From NCBI RefSeq assembly GCF_014649835.1, contig NZ_BMTU01000001.1, forward strand, positions 310,001 to 374,000: a stretch of 64,000 nt of DNA, written 5' to 3'. The notes below the pieces were generated by a model. The model made no database searches and was not told the origin of the DNA. It saw only the letters and a program-made list of their open reading frames with translations. The position numbers and the translations under genes were made by a program. Each line of letters starts with the position of its first letter. Position 1 is the stretch's first letter. Below are positions 38,757 to 48,731 of the stretch, one piece after another. This stretch comes from Streptomyces pilosus (GTDB taxonomy: Bacteria > Actinomycetota > Actinomycetes > Streptomycetales > Streptomycetaceae).

Positions 38757-40812
38757 GCTCCGGCGCTTCGGCCGGGGCACCCTGCCGCGCGCGGCGCTGG
38801 TCGCCCTGCTGGTGCTGCCGCTGCTGTACGGCGCCCTGTACCTGTGGTCGTTCTGGGATCCGTACGGGCGTCTGGACCGGATCCCGGTGGCACTCGTGAA
38901 CGACGACGAGGGGGCCGGTGCCGAGGGGCGGCGGATCACCGCGGGCGACGAGATCGCCCAGGGCCTGCGCGACAGCGACACCTTCGACTGGCGGGAGGTG
39001 AGCGCGCGGGAGGCCCGGCGCGGGGTCGAGGACGGCACGTACTACCTGTCGCTGACCGTGCCGGCCGACTTCAGCCGCCGCATCGCCTCCAGTTCGGGCG
39101 ACTCCCCCGAGGCCGGTGCCCTGCGGGTGCGGACCAACGACGCGAACAACTACATCGTCGGGCAGATCTCCCGGACCGTCTTCGGCGAGGTGCGGCGGGC
39201 CGCGTCCACCAAGACCTCCCGCTCGTTCCTGGACAAGATCTTCGTGTCGTTCTCCGACATCCACGGCGAGACCGTGAAGGCGGCGAAGGGCGCCGACGAG
39301 CTGAACGGCGGCATCGGGAAGGCGGAGAAGGGCTCCGAGGACCTGGCCGACGGCCTCACCGACGCCCGGAAGGGCAGCGGCAAGCTCTCCAAGGGCCTGA
39401 AGGACCTGCACGACGGCGCGGGCGACCTGGAGGACGGCTCCCGGAAGGTCGCGGACGGGACGCGCAGGCTCGCCGACAAGGTGAACGCGGTCGACGCCCG
39501 GGTGGGCCCGCTGCTGAAGGACGACGAGAAGGCCATCGGCGCCACCGCGCGGTTCGTCGCCGACTCGGCCGGCCGGCTCCGCGACGACCTCGACGCGCTG
39601 AAGGAGCGGGCGCCGGCCGCCGCGAAGGACGCCCGCGCGGCCTCCGGCACCCTGGACGGCGTCCACACGGCGCGCTGCGAGGAGGCCCCGCTGCCCGATC
39701 CCGGCTGCCCGGACCTGAAGAAGGCCAGGGACGCGGCGGCCACGGCGGCGGCCGTCGCGGAGGACGTCGGCGCGCTGGTCACCGGCCACCGCGCGGAGTG
39801 GAAGAAGCTCGACGGGCAGCTCGCCCGCCTGGAGAAGCAGGCCGGCGAACTCGCCGAGCGCGCCCCCCACCTCTCCGAGGACCTCAAGGACGCCGTCAGC
39901 CGGATCAACAAGCTGAACACCGGGGCGGGCAAGGTCGCGGCCGGAGCGAGGAAACTCCACCAGGGCCTCGGCACCGCCGAGACCGGCGCCGAGAAGCTGG
40001 ACAAGGGCGTCGGCGAGCTGAAGACCGGCGCGGACGACCTGAAGGATGGTCTGTACAAGCTCGTCGGCGGCTCCGGAGAGCTGGCCGGCGGCCTGCACGA
40101 CGGCGCCGGGAAGATCCCCGACTACGACGAGCGGGACCGCGACCGGCGCACCGAGGTGATGGCCGACCCGGTGCGGCTGGTCTCCGGCGACGCGCACAGG
40201 GCGCCCAACTACGGCACCGGTTTCGCCCCGTACTTCATCCCGCTGTCGCTGTGGGTGGGCGCGATGGTGGCGTACATGCTGATCGCGCCGATGAACCGGC
40301 GCGCCCTCGCGGCGGGCGCCCCGGCCTGGCGGATCGCGCTGGCGGGCTGGCTGCCCGTGGTGGCCATCGGGGTGCTGCAGACGGTGGCCCTGATGTCGGT
40401 GCTGCACTGGGCGCTCGGGCTGCAGATGGCGCGGGCGGCCGGAACGGTGGGCTTCCTGTTCCTGGTGACGGCGTGCTTCGCGGCGATCGTGCAGTGGCTG
40501 AACGCGCGCTTCGGCGCGGCCGGCCGCATCCTCGTCCTCGCCCTGCTGATGCTCCAGCTGACGTCGGCGGGCGGCACGTACCCCGTCCAGACGAGTCCGC
40601 CGTTCTTCAACGCGCTGCACCCGTTCCTGCCGATGAGCTACGTCGTCGAGGCGCTGCGGCGGCTGATCACGGGCGGTGGCCTCGGGCCGGTGTGGCAGGC
40701 CTGCGCCGTGCTGGCGGCCTTCACCGCGGGCGCCCTCGCGCTGACCGCGCTGTCGGCCCGCCGCCGACAGGTGTGGACGCCGGACCGGCTGCACCCGGAG
40801 CTGAGCCTGTGA
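38728..40812 (+). CDS. YhgE/Pip family membrane protein (ABC-2 permease-like)
   Basis: A 694-residue protein with one N-terminal transmembrane helix (ALVALLVLPLLYGALYLWSF), a large extracytoplasmic part of about 430 residues, and about five C-terminal transmembrane segments of ABC-2 type. The outer part has heptad- and 7-residue-like repeats of the form KGxxxLxxG (for example SKGLKDLHDGAGDLEDGSRK), the hallmark of YhgE/Pip proteins, which form long rods. The family includes the phage infection protein of Gram-positives and partners of type VII secretion. It probably exports or displays an unknown substrate together with the upstream ATPase. Confidence 0.88.
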   Translation: MRSPKLAALELRRFGRGTLPRAALVALLVLPLLYGALYLWSFWDPYGRLDRIPVALVNDDEGAGAEGRRITAGDEIAQGLRDSDTFDWREVSAREARRGVEDGTYYLSLTVPADFSRRIASSSGDSPEAGALRVRTNDANNYIVGQISRTVFGEVRRAASTKTSRSFLDKIFVSFSDIHGETVKAAKGADELNGGIGKAEKGSEDLADGLTDARKGSGKLSKGLKDLHDGAGDLEDGSRKVADGTRRLADKVNAVDARVGPLLKDDEKAIGATARFVADSAGRLRDDLDALKERAPAAAKDARAASGTLDGVHTARCEEAPLPDPGCPDLKKARDAAATAAAVAEDVGALVTGHRAEWKKLDGQLARLEKQAGELAERAPHLSEDLKDAVSRINKLNTGAGKVAAGARKLHQGLGTAETGAEKLDKGVGELKTGADDLKDGLYKLVGGSGELAGGLHDGAGKIPDYDERDRDRRTEVMADPVRLVSGDAHRAPNYGTGFAPYFIPLSLWVGAMVAYMLIAPMNRRALAAGAPAWRIALAGWLPVVAIGVLQTVALMSVLHWALGLQMARAAGTVGFLFLVTACFAAIVQWLNARFGAAGRILVLALLMLQLTSAGGTYPVQTSPPFFNALHPFLPMSYVVEALRRLITGGGLGPVWQACAVLAAFTAGALALTALSARRRQVWTPDRLHPELSL

Positions 40813-40847
40813 ACGGGCGGACCGGTACTCCTGTGACAATCGGGGCC

Positions 40848-41477
40848 ATGGAAAGCAGCAGCACCACGCCGGGCGGCAGTGCCCGCCGCGAGGCCACCCG
40901 GCAGAAGCTCTACGAGGCGGCCGTCACCCTCATCGCCGAACAGGGCTTCTCGGCCACCACCGTGGACGAGATCGCCGAGCGGGCCGGGGTCGCCAAGGGC
41001 ACCGTCTACTACAACTTCGCGAGCAAGTCGGTCCTCTTCGAGGAGCTGCTGCGGCACGGGGTCGGTCTGCTGACCGCCTCGCTGCGCCAGGCGGCGGAGA
41101 CGACGGCCGCGGAGGGCGGCAGCCGGGTCGACGCGCTGGACGCGATGATCCGCGCGGGGCTGGTCTTCATCGACCGCTACCCGGCCTTCACCCAGCTGTA
41201 CGTGGCCGAGCTGTGGCGCACCAACCGGGCGTGGAACTCCACGCTGCTGGTGGTGCGGCAGCAGGCCGTGGCGGTGGTCGAGGGGGTGCTGCACGAGGGC
41301 GTGGCGCAGGGCGAGTTCAGCGAGGAGATCGACGTCCCGCTGACGGCGGCGGCGCTGGTGGGCATGGTGCTGGTGGCGGCGCTGGACTGGAAGTCGTTCC
41401 AGCCCGGGCGTTCCCTGGACGATGTGCACGCGGCGCTGTCCCGGCTGCTGCAGGGGCGGGTCAGCGGGCGCCGCTGA
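40848..41477 (+). CDS. TetR family transcriptional regulator
   Basis: A 209-residue repressor-like protein. The N-terminal helix-turn-helix is KLYEAAVTLIAEQGFSATTVDEIAERAGVAKGTVYYNF, and the rest is a helical ligand-binding domain. It lies 35 bases after the Pip gene, in the same direction, and probably represses its own operon through the palindrome at 37955-37976. The ligand is unknown; a membrane-active compound would fit the context. Confidence 0.88.
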   Translation: MESSSTTPGGSARREATRQKLYEAAVTLIAEQGFSATTVDEIAERAGVAKGTVYYNFASKSVLFEELLRHGVGLLTASLRQAAETTAAEGGSRVDALDAMIRAGLVFIDRYPAFTQLYVAELWRTNRAWNSTLLVVRQQAVAVVEGVLHEGVAQGEFSEEIDVPLTAAALVGMVLVAALDWKSFQPGRSLDDVHAALSRLLQGRVSGRR

Positions 41478-41494
41478 GCCGGCCGTACGCGTGA

Positions 41495-41551
41495 AGGCGC
41501 CGGTCCCCCGGTGGCCGCGTCCCCCGCGGGCCACCGGTCGGACCGGCGCCT
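41495..41551 (+). terminator. Long hairpin terminating the ABC/Pip/tetR operon
   Basis: The outer 12-base arms 41495-41506 and 41540-41551 are exact reverse complements and enclose a 9-bp inner stem, CCGGTGGCC (41508-41516) with GGCCACCGG (41529-41537). It begins 18 bases after the tetR stop. Confidence 0.65.
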
Positions 41552-41891
41552 CCTCCTGCTCCCCCGTGCGTTCCCCCGTGAACCCCCGTTGCGGTCGTCC
41601 CCCCGGGTTCCCCCGTGCCTCGCTCCCGCCGACGACGCCGGCGGAAGGAGCGGATCGCGGGCCCGGTCCCCGCTCCGGCGCCCCGTGCCGCCGGTTCCGG
41701 GAGCCGTGCCCCTCTCCGTGGTCCCCACTCTCCCCTTTTCGCGGGTCCGCCCCCATCCGCGTGCGTACTCAACCCGGCGGCTAGGTACGGGTACTCACCC
41801 CTGCGCGCCCGGCCCCACGCCCGGACGGCGGGGTCTGGTCACGCGGGCGGGGGCCCGGGTACTCGGGGAGGGACCGCCGGTGGCCTGCGGA

Positions 41892-41897
41892 TAAGGT
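41892..41897 (+). promoter_or_regulatory. -10 element of a probably leaderless transcript
   Basis: TAAGGT ends seven bases before the ATG at 41905. No ribosome-binding site is present, so the transcript probably starts at the A of the start codon. Confidence 0.45.
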
Positions 41898-41904
41898 CGC
41901 GGGC

Positions 41905-43419
41905 ATGGCACGGATTGCGGTGATCGGCGCCGGGATGGGCGCGATGGCTGCCGCCGCCCGGCTGGCCGTCGCGGGCCACCGGGTGACGGTGTACGAGCGG
42001 ACGGAGACGTACGGCGGCGCGCTGCGCCGGGTGGAGCGGGACGGGTTCTCCTTCGACACCGGGCCGGGGCTGCTCCCCCTGCCCGCCGTCTACCGCGACC
42101 TGTTCCTGAAGACCGGCAGGGAGCCGCTGGAGGAGTGCGTCGACCTCGTCCAGGTCGACCCGTCGTCGCACCACGTGTTCGCGGACGGCACCCGGGTGTC
42201 CCTGCCGAACGCCTCCCGCGCGGGCGTCGTCTCCGCCCTGGTGGAGACGCTCGGCCAGGACGCAGCCCGGCGCTGGGGCGACTTCCTGGTCCGGGCCCGG
42301 GAGGCCTGGGACCGCTCGCGCCGGCCGCTGCTGGAGGAGCCGCTGTGGCCCAACTGGCGGGTGCTGGCCGAACGCGAGCCGTATCCGGCGGTCCCCCACA
42401 AGAGGCTGCTGCGCACCCGCAGGGCGGGCACGCTCGCCGAGGTCGGTGCCTGGGAGCTGCGCGATCCCCGGCTGGCCGCCCTGCTGGAGAGCCACGCCCT
42501 GGCGTTCGGTCTCGATCCCCGCCGGGTCCCGGCGAGCGCCGCGGTGCTGCCGTACATGGAGCACGCCTTCGGCATCTGGTACGTGCGCGGCGGGATGCGG
42601 GAGCTGGCGCGCGCGGTGCACGAGCGGTGCCTGGCGCGCGGGGTCGGGTTCGTCTTCGGTGCGGAGACCGCGCGGATCGTGGTGGCGGACGGCCGGGCGG
42701 CGGGCGTGGAGTTCCGCGACGGGACGTCGGCCGGGGCGGACGTGGTGGTCGCGGGCGTGGACCACCACCGTCTGGAGCGGATGACCGCGCACCGGCTGTA
42801 CGGGGACGGTGACGTGCGGCCCGGCGAAGCCGGACAGGGGCCGCGTCCGGGGCGGTTCACCGTGCTGCTGGCCCTGCGTGGGGGGCGTGAGGCGGGTGCG
42901 CCGCACCGCACGGTCGTGCACACCCCCGACCGCTCCGGCGAGCTGGACTTCCTCGCCGGCGGCGCCGAGCCCCCGGCACGGCCCACGGTGACGGTGCTGC
43001 GGCCGGACGACCCCGCTCTGCGCCCCGACGGGGAGCACGAGTCCGTGGTCGTGTCCGCCGTGGTTCCCCCGGGCGGCCGGTGGGGTGAGGACGGTGTCGC
43101 GGAGCGGTTCGCCGACCGGGTCGTCGAGGCCGCCGGGGAGGCCGTTCCCGGCCTGCGCGAGCGCGTCCTGTGGCGCGAGGTCCGTACGCCCTACGCCGGT
43201 GACGAGGAGACCGGTGCCGTGTCCGGGGGCATCCCCGCCCCGGCGCTCGCGGCGGGCGGAGGCCGGTTCCTCCGGCCGGCGAACGTCACCCCGCTGCCGG
43301 GGCTGTACCGCGTCGGCGGCTGGTCGCACCCCGGCGGCGGACTGCCGCACGCCGGGATGTCGGGGGCGCTGGTCGCGGGACTGATCGTCGAGGGGCCGGA
43401 CTTCCGCGGCTCGCAGTGA
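41905..43419 (+). CDS. FAD-dependent oxidoreductase of the phytoene desaturase (CrtI) family
   Basis: A 504-residue flavoprotein. The FAD-binding Rossmann motif is VIGAGMGAMAAAARLAVAGHRVTVYE (residues about 5-30), followed by the GGALR and FDTGPGLLPLP motifs of CrtI-like amine oxidases, and the C-terminal FAD motif GLYRVGGWSHPGGGLPHAGMSGALVAG. Substrates of this superfamily include carotenoids, retinol-like isoprenoids and squalene. No carotenoid or other isoprenoid gene is beside it, so the substrate is open. Confidence 0.8.
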   Translation: MARIAVIGAGMGAMAAAARLAVAGHRVTVYERTETYGGALRRVERDGFSFDTGPGLLPLPAVYRDLFLKTGREPLEECVDLVQVDPSSHHVFADGTRVSLPNASRAGVVSALVETLGQDAARRWGDFLVRAREAWDRSRRPLLEEPLWPNWRVLAEREPYPAVPHKRLLRTRRAGTLAEVGAWELRDPRLAALLESHALAFGLDPRRVPASAAVLPYMEHAFGIWYVRGGMRELARAVHERCLARGVGFVFGAETARIVVADGRAAGVEFRDGTSAGADVVVAGVDHHRLERMTAHRLYGDGDVRPGEAGQGPRPGRFTVLLALRGGREAGAPHRTVVHTPDRSGELDFLAGGAEPPARPTVTVLRPDDPALRPDGEHESVVVSAVVPPGGRWGEDGVAERFADRVVEAAGEAVPGLRERVLWREVRTPYAGDEETGAVSGGIPAPALAAGGGRFLRPANVTPLPGLYRVGGWSHPGGGLPHAGMSGALVAGLIVEGPDFRGSQ

Positions 43420-43426
43420 TCAGGCG

Positions 43427-44386
43427 TCAGAAACGGTACTGCTCGTCGTACCCGGCGCCGTTGCCGTGCGTCCGGCCGTCGCCCTGGTACGGGTACTGCT
43501 GCTGCTCCGGCGGGAGTTCACCGCCGTAGGGGTCCTCGGCGGTGCGCTGCTGCGGGACCCAGAGTCCGCCGGCCGGGGTCTCGCCGCCGTACCCCGCGGC
43601 GTACGGGTCCTGCCCGTAGCCCTGCTGCTGGCCGTACTGCTGCGGGTCGGCGTAGCCGGTGTCGTAGGTGGTGTCGCCGTACGTCCCGTTGCCGATGTAC
43701 GGGTCGGAGTAGGCGGCGTACTGCTGGCCCGTGGTGTCGTAGCCCTGCTGCTGGCCGTAACCCGAGTAGTCGTAGGCGTAGTTGTTCTGGTCGGCCCCCT
43801 GGGTGGCCGCCGCGTACTGGTCCTGGGACGGGGCGGCGTACCCGGGGTCGCCGCCGTAGACGCCGTAGGAGCCGGTGTCGTCGGGCAGGGGCTGCGGTTC
43901 GTAGACGGAGGTGGTCTCCGCGGCCGTCATCTGCTCGGGACGGGCGGCGGGGGTGAACACGTCGTCGCGGTCGTGGTCGTCGTCCACGCCGTAGCCGGTG
44001 CGGTCGCGGCGGTCGTCGGCGTCGTCGCCGTAGCCGTCACGGGGCGCCTCCAGGTCGGAGACCTCCAGGGTCGGCTCCTGCCGTCCGCGGCCGCCGCGGC
44101 TGCCGCGGCCGCCCTTGGCGGCGGCCAGCGCCGGCGCGTTGACCGCCCAGCCGGCCGCGAAACCGCGGCGGAACGACAGCGTGACATAGGTCTGGCCGAC
44201 CGCGAAGGCGGCGGCGCCCAGTCCGATGACGATCACGGACGGGATCAGCACGCCGAGCACGACGCCGAGGAAGCCGCCGAAGGCGAGCAGCCGCCAGCGC
44301 AGCCGTGCCTTGTACTGCAGCAGCACCTCACCGAGCAACCACAGCGCGACGATGCCGAACGCGATGTAGAGGACCGCCCAGCCCAT
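43427..44386 (-). CDS. Membrane protein with long Tyr/Gln/Gly-rich tail
   Basis: A 319-residue protein. The first 75 residues contain about three hydrophobic segments (LYIAFGIVALWLLGEVLL and LAFGGFLGVVLGVLIPSVIVIGLGAAAFAVG). The remaining 240 residues are charged, then low complexity, rich in Tyr, Gln, Gly and Asp, with many YGQQQGY-like units. Such tails are disordered and prone to phase separation. I do not recognise a function. It converges on the oxidoreductase with 7 bases between and is not close to metF by operon spacing (56 bases). Confidence 0.75.
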   Translation of the reverse strand: MGWAVLYIAFGIVALWLLGEVLLQYKARLRWRLLAFGGFLGVVLGVLIPSVIVIGLGAAAFAVGQTYVTLSFRRGFAAGWAVNAPALAAAKGGRGSRGGRGRQEPTLEVSDLEAPRDGYGDDADDRRDRTGYGVDDDHDRDDVFTPAARPEQMTAAETTSVYEPQPLPDDTGSYGVYGGDPGYAAPSQDQYAAATQGADQNNYAYDYSGYGQQQGYDTTGQQYAAYSDPYIGNGTYGDTTYDTGYADPQQYGQQQGYGQDPYAAGYGGETPAGGLWVPQQRTAEDPYGGELPPEQQQYPYQGDGRTHGNGAGYDEQYRF

Positions 44387-44442
44387 GTACGCCCCTCTCC
44401 CAGTGGTCGTTACGCAGTGTGTCGTATGTGCGTGCGACCGGT

Positions 44443-45375
<933 letters not shown>

Positions 45376-45473
45376 TTAGCCAGGGCGTCGCGGTCCCCCA
45401 ACCAGAAGCGGGAGATTTGCCCTCTTTGTCGACTTGTCGTCCACCCCTTGGACAGATCTGAGACGCACGGGGG

Positions 45474-46136
45474 TCATCCGGCGTCCGGAGCCGCCTCCCG
45501 CAGCCGTGCGGCGAACTCGGCCGCGGCCGCTCCCGGGTCGTCGGCGTCGGTGATCGCGCGGACCACGACGACCCGCCGGGCGCCCGCGTCCAGCACCTCG
45601 TCGAGGTTGCCGAGGTCGATGCCCCCGATCGCGAACCAGGGCCGGTCGGTGCCCAGGGCGGCGGTGTACCGGACGAGGTCCAGGCCGGGGGCATGACGTC
45701 CGGGCTTGGTCGGGGTGGGCCAGCAGGGGCCGGTGCAGAAGTAGTCCACGCCGGGCTGGACGGCGGCCGCGGCGGCCTCGGCCCCGGAGTGGGTGGAGCG
45801 GCCGATCAGGACGTCCTCGCCCAGCAGGGCGCGGGCCGCGGGGACGGGGAGGTCGCCCTGGCCGAGGTGGAGGACGTCGGCGCCGGCGGCGTGGGCGACG
45901 TCCGCGCGGTCGTTGACCGCGAGCAGCTTGCCGTGCCGGGCGCAGGCGTCGGCGAGGACGGCGAGGTGCTCCAGTTCCTCGGCGGCCTCCATGCCCTTGT
46001 CCCGCAGCTGCACGATGTCGACCCCGCCGGCCAGTACCGCGTCCAGGAACTCGGGGAGGTCCCCCTGCCGCTTGCGCGCGTCGGTGCACAGGTAGACCCG
46101 GGCAGCGGCGAGCCGGTCGCGGTCGGTGTCGGTCAT
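45474..46136 (-). CDS. thiE: Thiamine-phosphate synthase
   Basis: A 220-residue TIM-barrel enzyme that joins the pyrimidine and thiazole halves to give thiamine phosphate. Motifs are [44 protein letters not shown] and [15 protein letters not shown]. The ATG at 46136 fits the family's start; the frame stays open into the repeats upstream but without resemblance. It is separated from thiOSG by about 2.7 kb and is transcribed in the opposite direction. Confidence 0.95.
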   Translation of the reverse strand: MTDTDRDRLAAARVYLCTDARKRQGDLPEFLDAVLAGGVDIVQLRDKGMEAAEELEHLAVLADACARHGKLLAVNDRADVAHAAGADVLHLGQGDLPVPAARALLGEDVLIGRSTHSGAEAAAAAVQPGVDYFCTGPCWPTPTKPGRHAPGLDLVRYTAALGTDRPWFAIGGIDLGNLDEVLDAGARRVVVVRAITDADDPGAAAAEFAARLREAAPDAG

Positions 46137-46648
46137 ACGGGTGTCCCCCAGGGTGTCGTGGGCGTACGCACCGGACGGGCCCGACGGGTCTCCGCCGGGC
46201 CCCCGGTGGGCCGTGGGCGGGTGCTCCCGCCCGGTGGGCCGTGGACGGGCGTGGCATACCCGCCGTGTGGGTCGTGCGTGGGTGTTCCCGCCCCGGCGGG
46301 CCGGGGCGGGCGTACCCGCCCGGTGGGTCGTGCGTGGGTGTTCCTGACGGCGGAGGGCCGCCCGGGCGGTGCGTGCGCGCCGCCATCCCACGCGGCTCAC
46401 CGCGTCGGGCCGGGGGCGGGCGTCAGGCGCCGGCCCCCGTGCGCCCCTCAGGACGCCGTGCGGAACGGGCCGCCCGGTCCGGCGGGTCGCCGCCGGGCTC
46501 GTTTGGCCGGACCGGGCGGCGGCCGGGCGGGCGCGCAGCTCCCGCCCGGCGGGTCCGCTGCCGGTGGCGGCCGGCGGCCGGCAGGCACCGGCCGCCCCCT
46601 CCGCCGTACGAGTCGCTGCCGGGCCTGCCCGGCCCCGTCCGGCGCGGG
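46137..46648. other. Repeat-bearing gap between thiE and the Rv2175c-like gene
   Basis: About 510 bases without a supported gene. The thiE-proximal part holds the minisatellite at 46203-46347. The rest is very GC-rich. A TPP riboswitch was looked for before thiE and not found. Confidence 0.5.
46203..46347. repeat. Minisatellite of five imperfect 28-32 bp units
   Basis: Units run 46203-46230, 46231-46262, 46263-46291, 46292-46319 and 46320-46347. They share a CGGTGGG(C/T)CGTG start and most end in CCCGCC. The third and fifth are closest, sharing GTGGGTCGTGCGTGGGTGTT. Because unit lengths are not multiples of three, it is unlikely to encode protein repeats. It lies just upstream of thiE. Confidence 0.7.
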
Positions 46649-47014
46649 TCAGACCGCGAGTGCCTGGGCCCGGCGCTTCACCTCCGTGCCGCGGTTCTCG
46701 CTCAGCGCCTGCGCGGGGGTGCCGGGCAGGGACGGGTCCGGGGTGAAGAGCCACTCCAGCATCTCCTCGACCGTGAAACCGTCGTCCCGCAGGAGCGTCA
46801 GTGTCCCGGTCAGTCCCTTGACCACCTTGTCCCCGTCGATGAAGGCGGCGGGCACGTGCAGCGCGCGGTTCTCACCCCGGCGCACGGCGATGAGCTGGCC
46901 CTCCTTGACCAGCTGCCGGACGCGCGTCACCTCGACGCCGAACTGCTCGGCGATGTCGGGGAGAGTGAGCCAGGCGGGGACGAGAGCATCGATCTTTGCG
47001 TCAATCTCGGTCAC
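46649..47014 (-). CDS. Rv2175c-like DNA-binding protein
   Basis: A 121-residue protein with a winged helix-turn-helix N-terminal half ([41 protein letters not shown]) and a C-terminal domain ([28 protein letters not shown]). It resembles M. tuberculosis Rv2175c, a DNA-binding substrate of the neighbouring PASTA-less/PASTA kinase PknL. A PASTA kinase lies 4 kb away here. DNA target unknown. Confidence 0.75.
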   Translation of the reverse strand: MTEIDAKIDALVPAWLTLPDIAEQFGVEVTRVRQLVKEGQLIAVRRGENRALHVPAAFIDGDKVVKGLTGTLTLLRDDGFTVEEMLEWLFTPDPSLPGTPAQALSENRGTEVKRRAQALAV

Positions 47015-47105
47015 GGGACAAGCCTGCCACCTGCCACTGACAGTCGGAAGTCGGCCCCCGCCACCTGGGCGGACGCGTCGTCCGGAGACCCCGGGCCGGG
47101 ACGGG

Positions 47106-48347
47106 TCACGCCGCCGCGGACTTCAGCGGACGCGCCGGGTCCGCCAGCAGTTCCGCGTCCATCGCCGTACCCGCCTCGATCAGCCGGCGCCCCTGCGCCA
47201 GGTCCCGGGGCCGGCCCACCGCGAGCAGCGCGACCAGGCGGGACTCCCGCAGCCAGCAGACGCTCCACGCCGCCCCGGCCGGGTCCCCGCGCCACACCGT
47301 GCGGTCGGCGTCCGCGTGGTGTCCCGCGTACTGGACGAACCGCCCGAACTGCTCGGACCAGAAGTACGGCACCGGGTCGTACACCGCCGCTTCCGGGCCG
47401 GCGGGCCCGCCGGCGATGTTCGCGGCGACGGTGCGCGGCCCCTGGAGGGCGTTGTCCCAGTGGTGGACCAGCAGACGCTCGCCGTAGCGCCCGGACGGGA
47501 AGGACGCGCAGTCACCGACCGCGTACACGTCCGGCACGGAGGTCGTCAGACGGCTGTCGGCGACGACCTCGCCCCGCTCCCCGAGTGCGACGCCGGAGCC
47601 CGCCAGCCAGGCCGTGGCGGGGCGCGCCCCGATGCCGACGACCACGGCGCCCGCGGGCAGCCGCGTGCCGTCGTCGAGGACCACGGCGTCCGCCTCGACG
47701 CGCTCCACCCGGGTGCGGGTGCGCAGCGCGACGCCCGCCTCGGCGTACCAGGCGGCCATCGGGGCGGTCACCTCGGCGGGCAGCGCCTCGGCCAGCGGCC
47801 GCTCCCGGGCCTCGACGACGGTGACCGCGCAGCCCGCCTCCCGCGCCGCCGTGGCGAACTCCGCGCCGATCCAGCCGGCGCCGACCACCACGATGTCGTG
47901 CTGCCGTGCGAGCACCGGCCGCAGCCGCTCCGCGTCGTCCAGGGTGCGCAGCAGGTGTACGCCCGGGACGCCCTCGGCGCCGGGCAGCCGCACCGGTTCC
48001 GCTCCGGTGGCGATCACCAGCACGTCGTACGGGACGGGTCCGGCCGCGGTGTCCAGTTCGTGGTCGGCGGGGCGCAGGCCGAGCACCTCGCAGCCGAGCC
48101 GCAGCTCGATGCCGAGTTCCTCGAAGTCGAGGTCGAAGGCGGAGTCCTCGGCCTTGCCGAGCAGCACCGCCTTGGACAACGGCGGCCGGTCGTAGGGCTG
48201 GTGGGGTTCCGCGCCGATCAGTGTCACGGTGCCGGTGAACCCCCGCTCGCGCAGGGCGGCCGCGGTCTGCACGCCGGCCATGCCCGCGCCCGCCACCACC
48301 ACCCGCCGCGGTGCGGACCGTCCCGGTTCCTGCGTCTGCTCGCTCAC
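47106..48347 (-). CDS. NAD(P)/FAD-dependent oxidoreductase (ferredoxin reductase type)
   Basis: A 413-residue two-Rossmann flavoprotein. The FAD loop is VVVAGAGMAGVQTAAALRERGF (about 15-36), the NAD(P) loop VVVGAGWIGAEFATAAREAG (about 153-172), the second FAD motif VYAVGDCASF, and a C-terminal reductase domain with WSEQFGRFVQYAG. It should pass electrons from NAD(P)H to a [2Fe-2S] ferredoxin for a P450 or dioxygenase. No such partner is adjacent. It is leftward, 9 bases after the small gene upstream. Confidence 0.85.
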   Translation of the reverse strand: MSEQTQEPGRSAPRRVVVAGAGMAGVQTAAALRERGFTGTVTLIGAEPHQPYDRPPLSKAVLLGKAEDSAFDLDFEELGIELRLGCEVLGLRPADHELDTAAGPVPYDVLVIATGAEPVRLPGAEGVPGVHLLRTLDDAERLRPVLARQHDIVVVGAGWIGAEFATAAREAGCAVTVVEARERPLAEALPAEVTAPMAAWYAEAGVALRTRTRVERVEADAVVLDDGTRLPAGAVVVGIGARPATAWLAGSGVALGERGEVVADSRLTTSVPDVYAVGDCASFPSGRYGERLLVHHWDNALQGPRTVAANIAGGPAGPEAAVYDPVPYFWSEQFGRFVQYAGHHADADRTVWRGDPAGAAWSVCWLRESRLVALLAVGRPRDLAQGRRLIEAGTAMDAELLADPARPLKSAAA

Positions 48348-48356
48348 CCGATCACC

Positions 48357-48719
48357 TTAGACACCTGGCGCGGCATCAGATCGGCCGAGCTGCTCCACCA
48401 CGCTCGTCCCGCTGCCGGACTGCGACTCCCACTCCCAGTCCTCCTCCAGGCGCAGCCGCCCGTCGGGCAGTTCCACCACCGTCGAGACGCAGTGTCCCGA
48501 GGACGTCGTGCCGTCCCGCTTGAGCTGCACGTACCGGAAGTCCAGCCGGTCGCCCGCGCGGGTGCCCACCAGGTGCCCGCGCACCACGTCACCACCCGCG
48601 TACTCGGCCCAGACCTCCCCGTCCCGCTCGTGGTAGTGGAACCGGGTGAGGGTGCCGACCTGGCCGGGGGCCTGGTCGGCGACGGGGGCGAGGACGAGTC
48701 CGTCGAGAGATCGGGCCAC
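48357..48719 (-). CDS. Conserved protein of unknown function, lipocalin-like
   Basis: A 120-residue protein made mainly of beta strands (VGTLTRFHYHERDGEVWAEYAGGDVVRGHLVGTRAGDRLDFRYVQL...). The pattern resembles small beta-barrel proteins sometimes labelled N-acetylglutamate synthase in actinobacterial genomes, but no acetyltransferase motif is present and that label is not supported. It is divergent from thiO and probably cotranscribed with the reductase 9 bases downstream. Confidence 0.65.
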   Translation of the reverse strand: MARSLDGLVLAPVADQAPGQVGTLTRFHYHERDGEVWAEYAGGDVVRGHLVGTRAGDRLDFRYVQLKRDGTTSSGHCVSTVVELPDGRLRLEEDWEWESQSGSGTSVVEQLGRSDAAPGV

Positions 48720-48731
48720 CTGGGGGCTCCC

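Larger units (their letters stand above)
41478..41904. other. Intergenic region after tetR
   Basis: About 430 bases with no supported gene. A strong hairpin lies at 41495-41551 and a leaderless-type -10 box at 41892-41897. The middle is C-rich on the given strand and shows short CCCCCGTG repeats near 41567-41615. Confidence 0.5.

Noticed and set aside
41905..43419. Part of a carotenoid gene cluster
   Set aside because: No crtE, crtB or crtY-like gene lies nearby; the CrtI-like gene stands alone.
46203..46347. CRISPR-like array
   Set aside because: The units are contiguous with no unique spacers and no cas genes are nearby, so this is a tandem repeat.
46137..46648. TPP riboswitch upstream of thiE
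   Set aside because: The CTGAGA and ACCTGATC blocks are missing in the region on either strand.
48357..48719. N-acetylglutamate synthase
   Set aside because: The label is often copied to similar proteins, but the sequence is a short beta-rich protein without an acetyl-CoA-binding motif.
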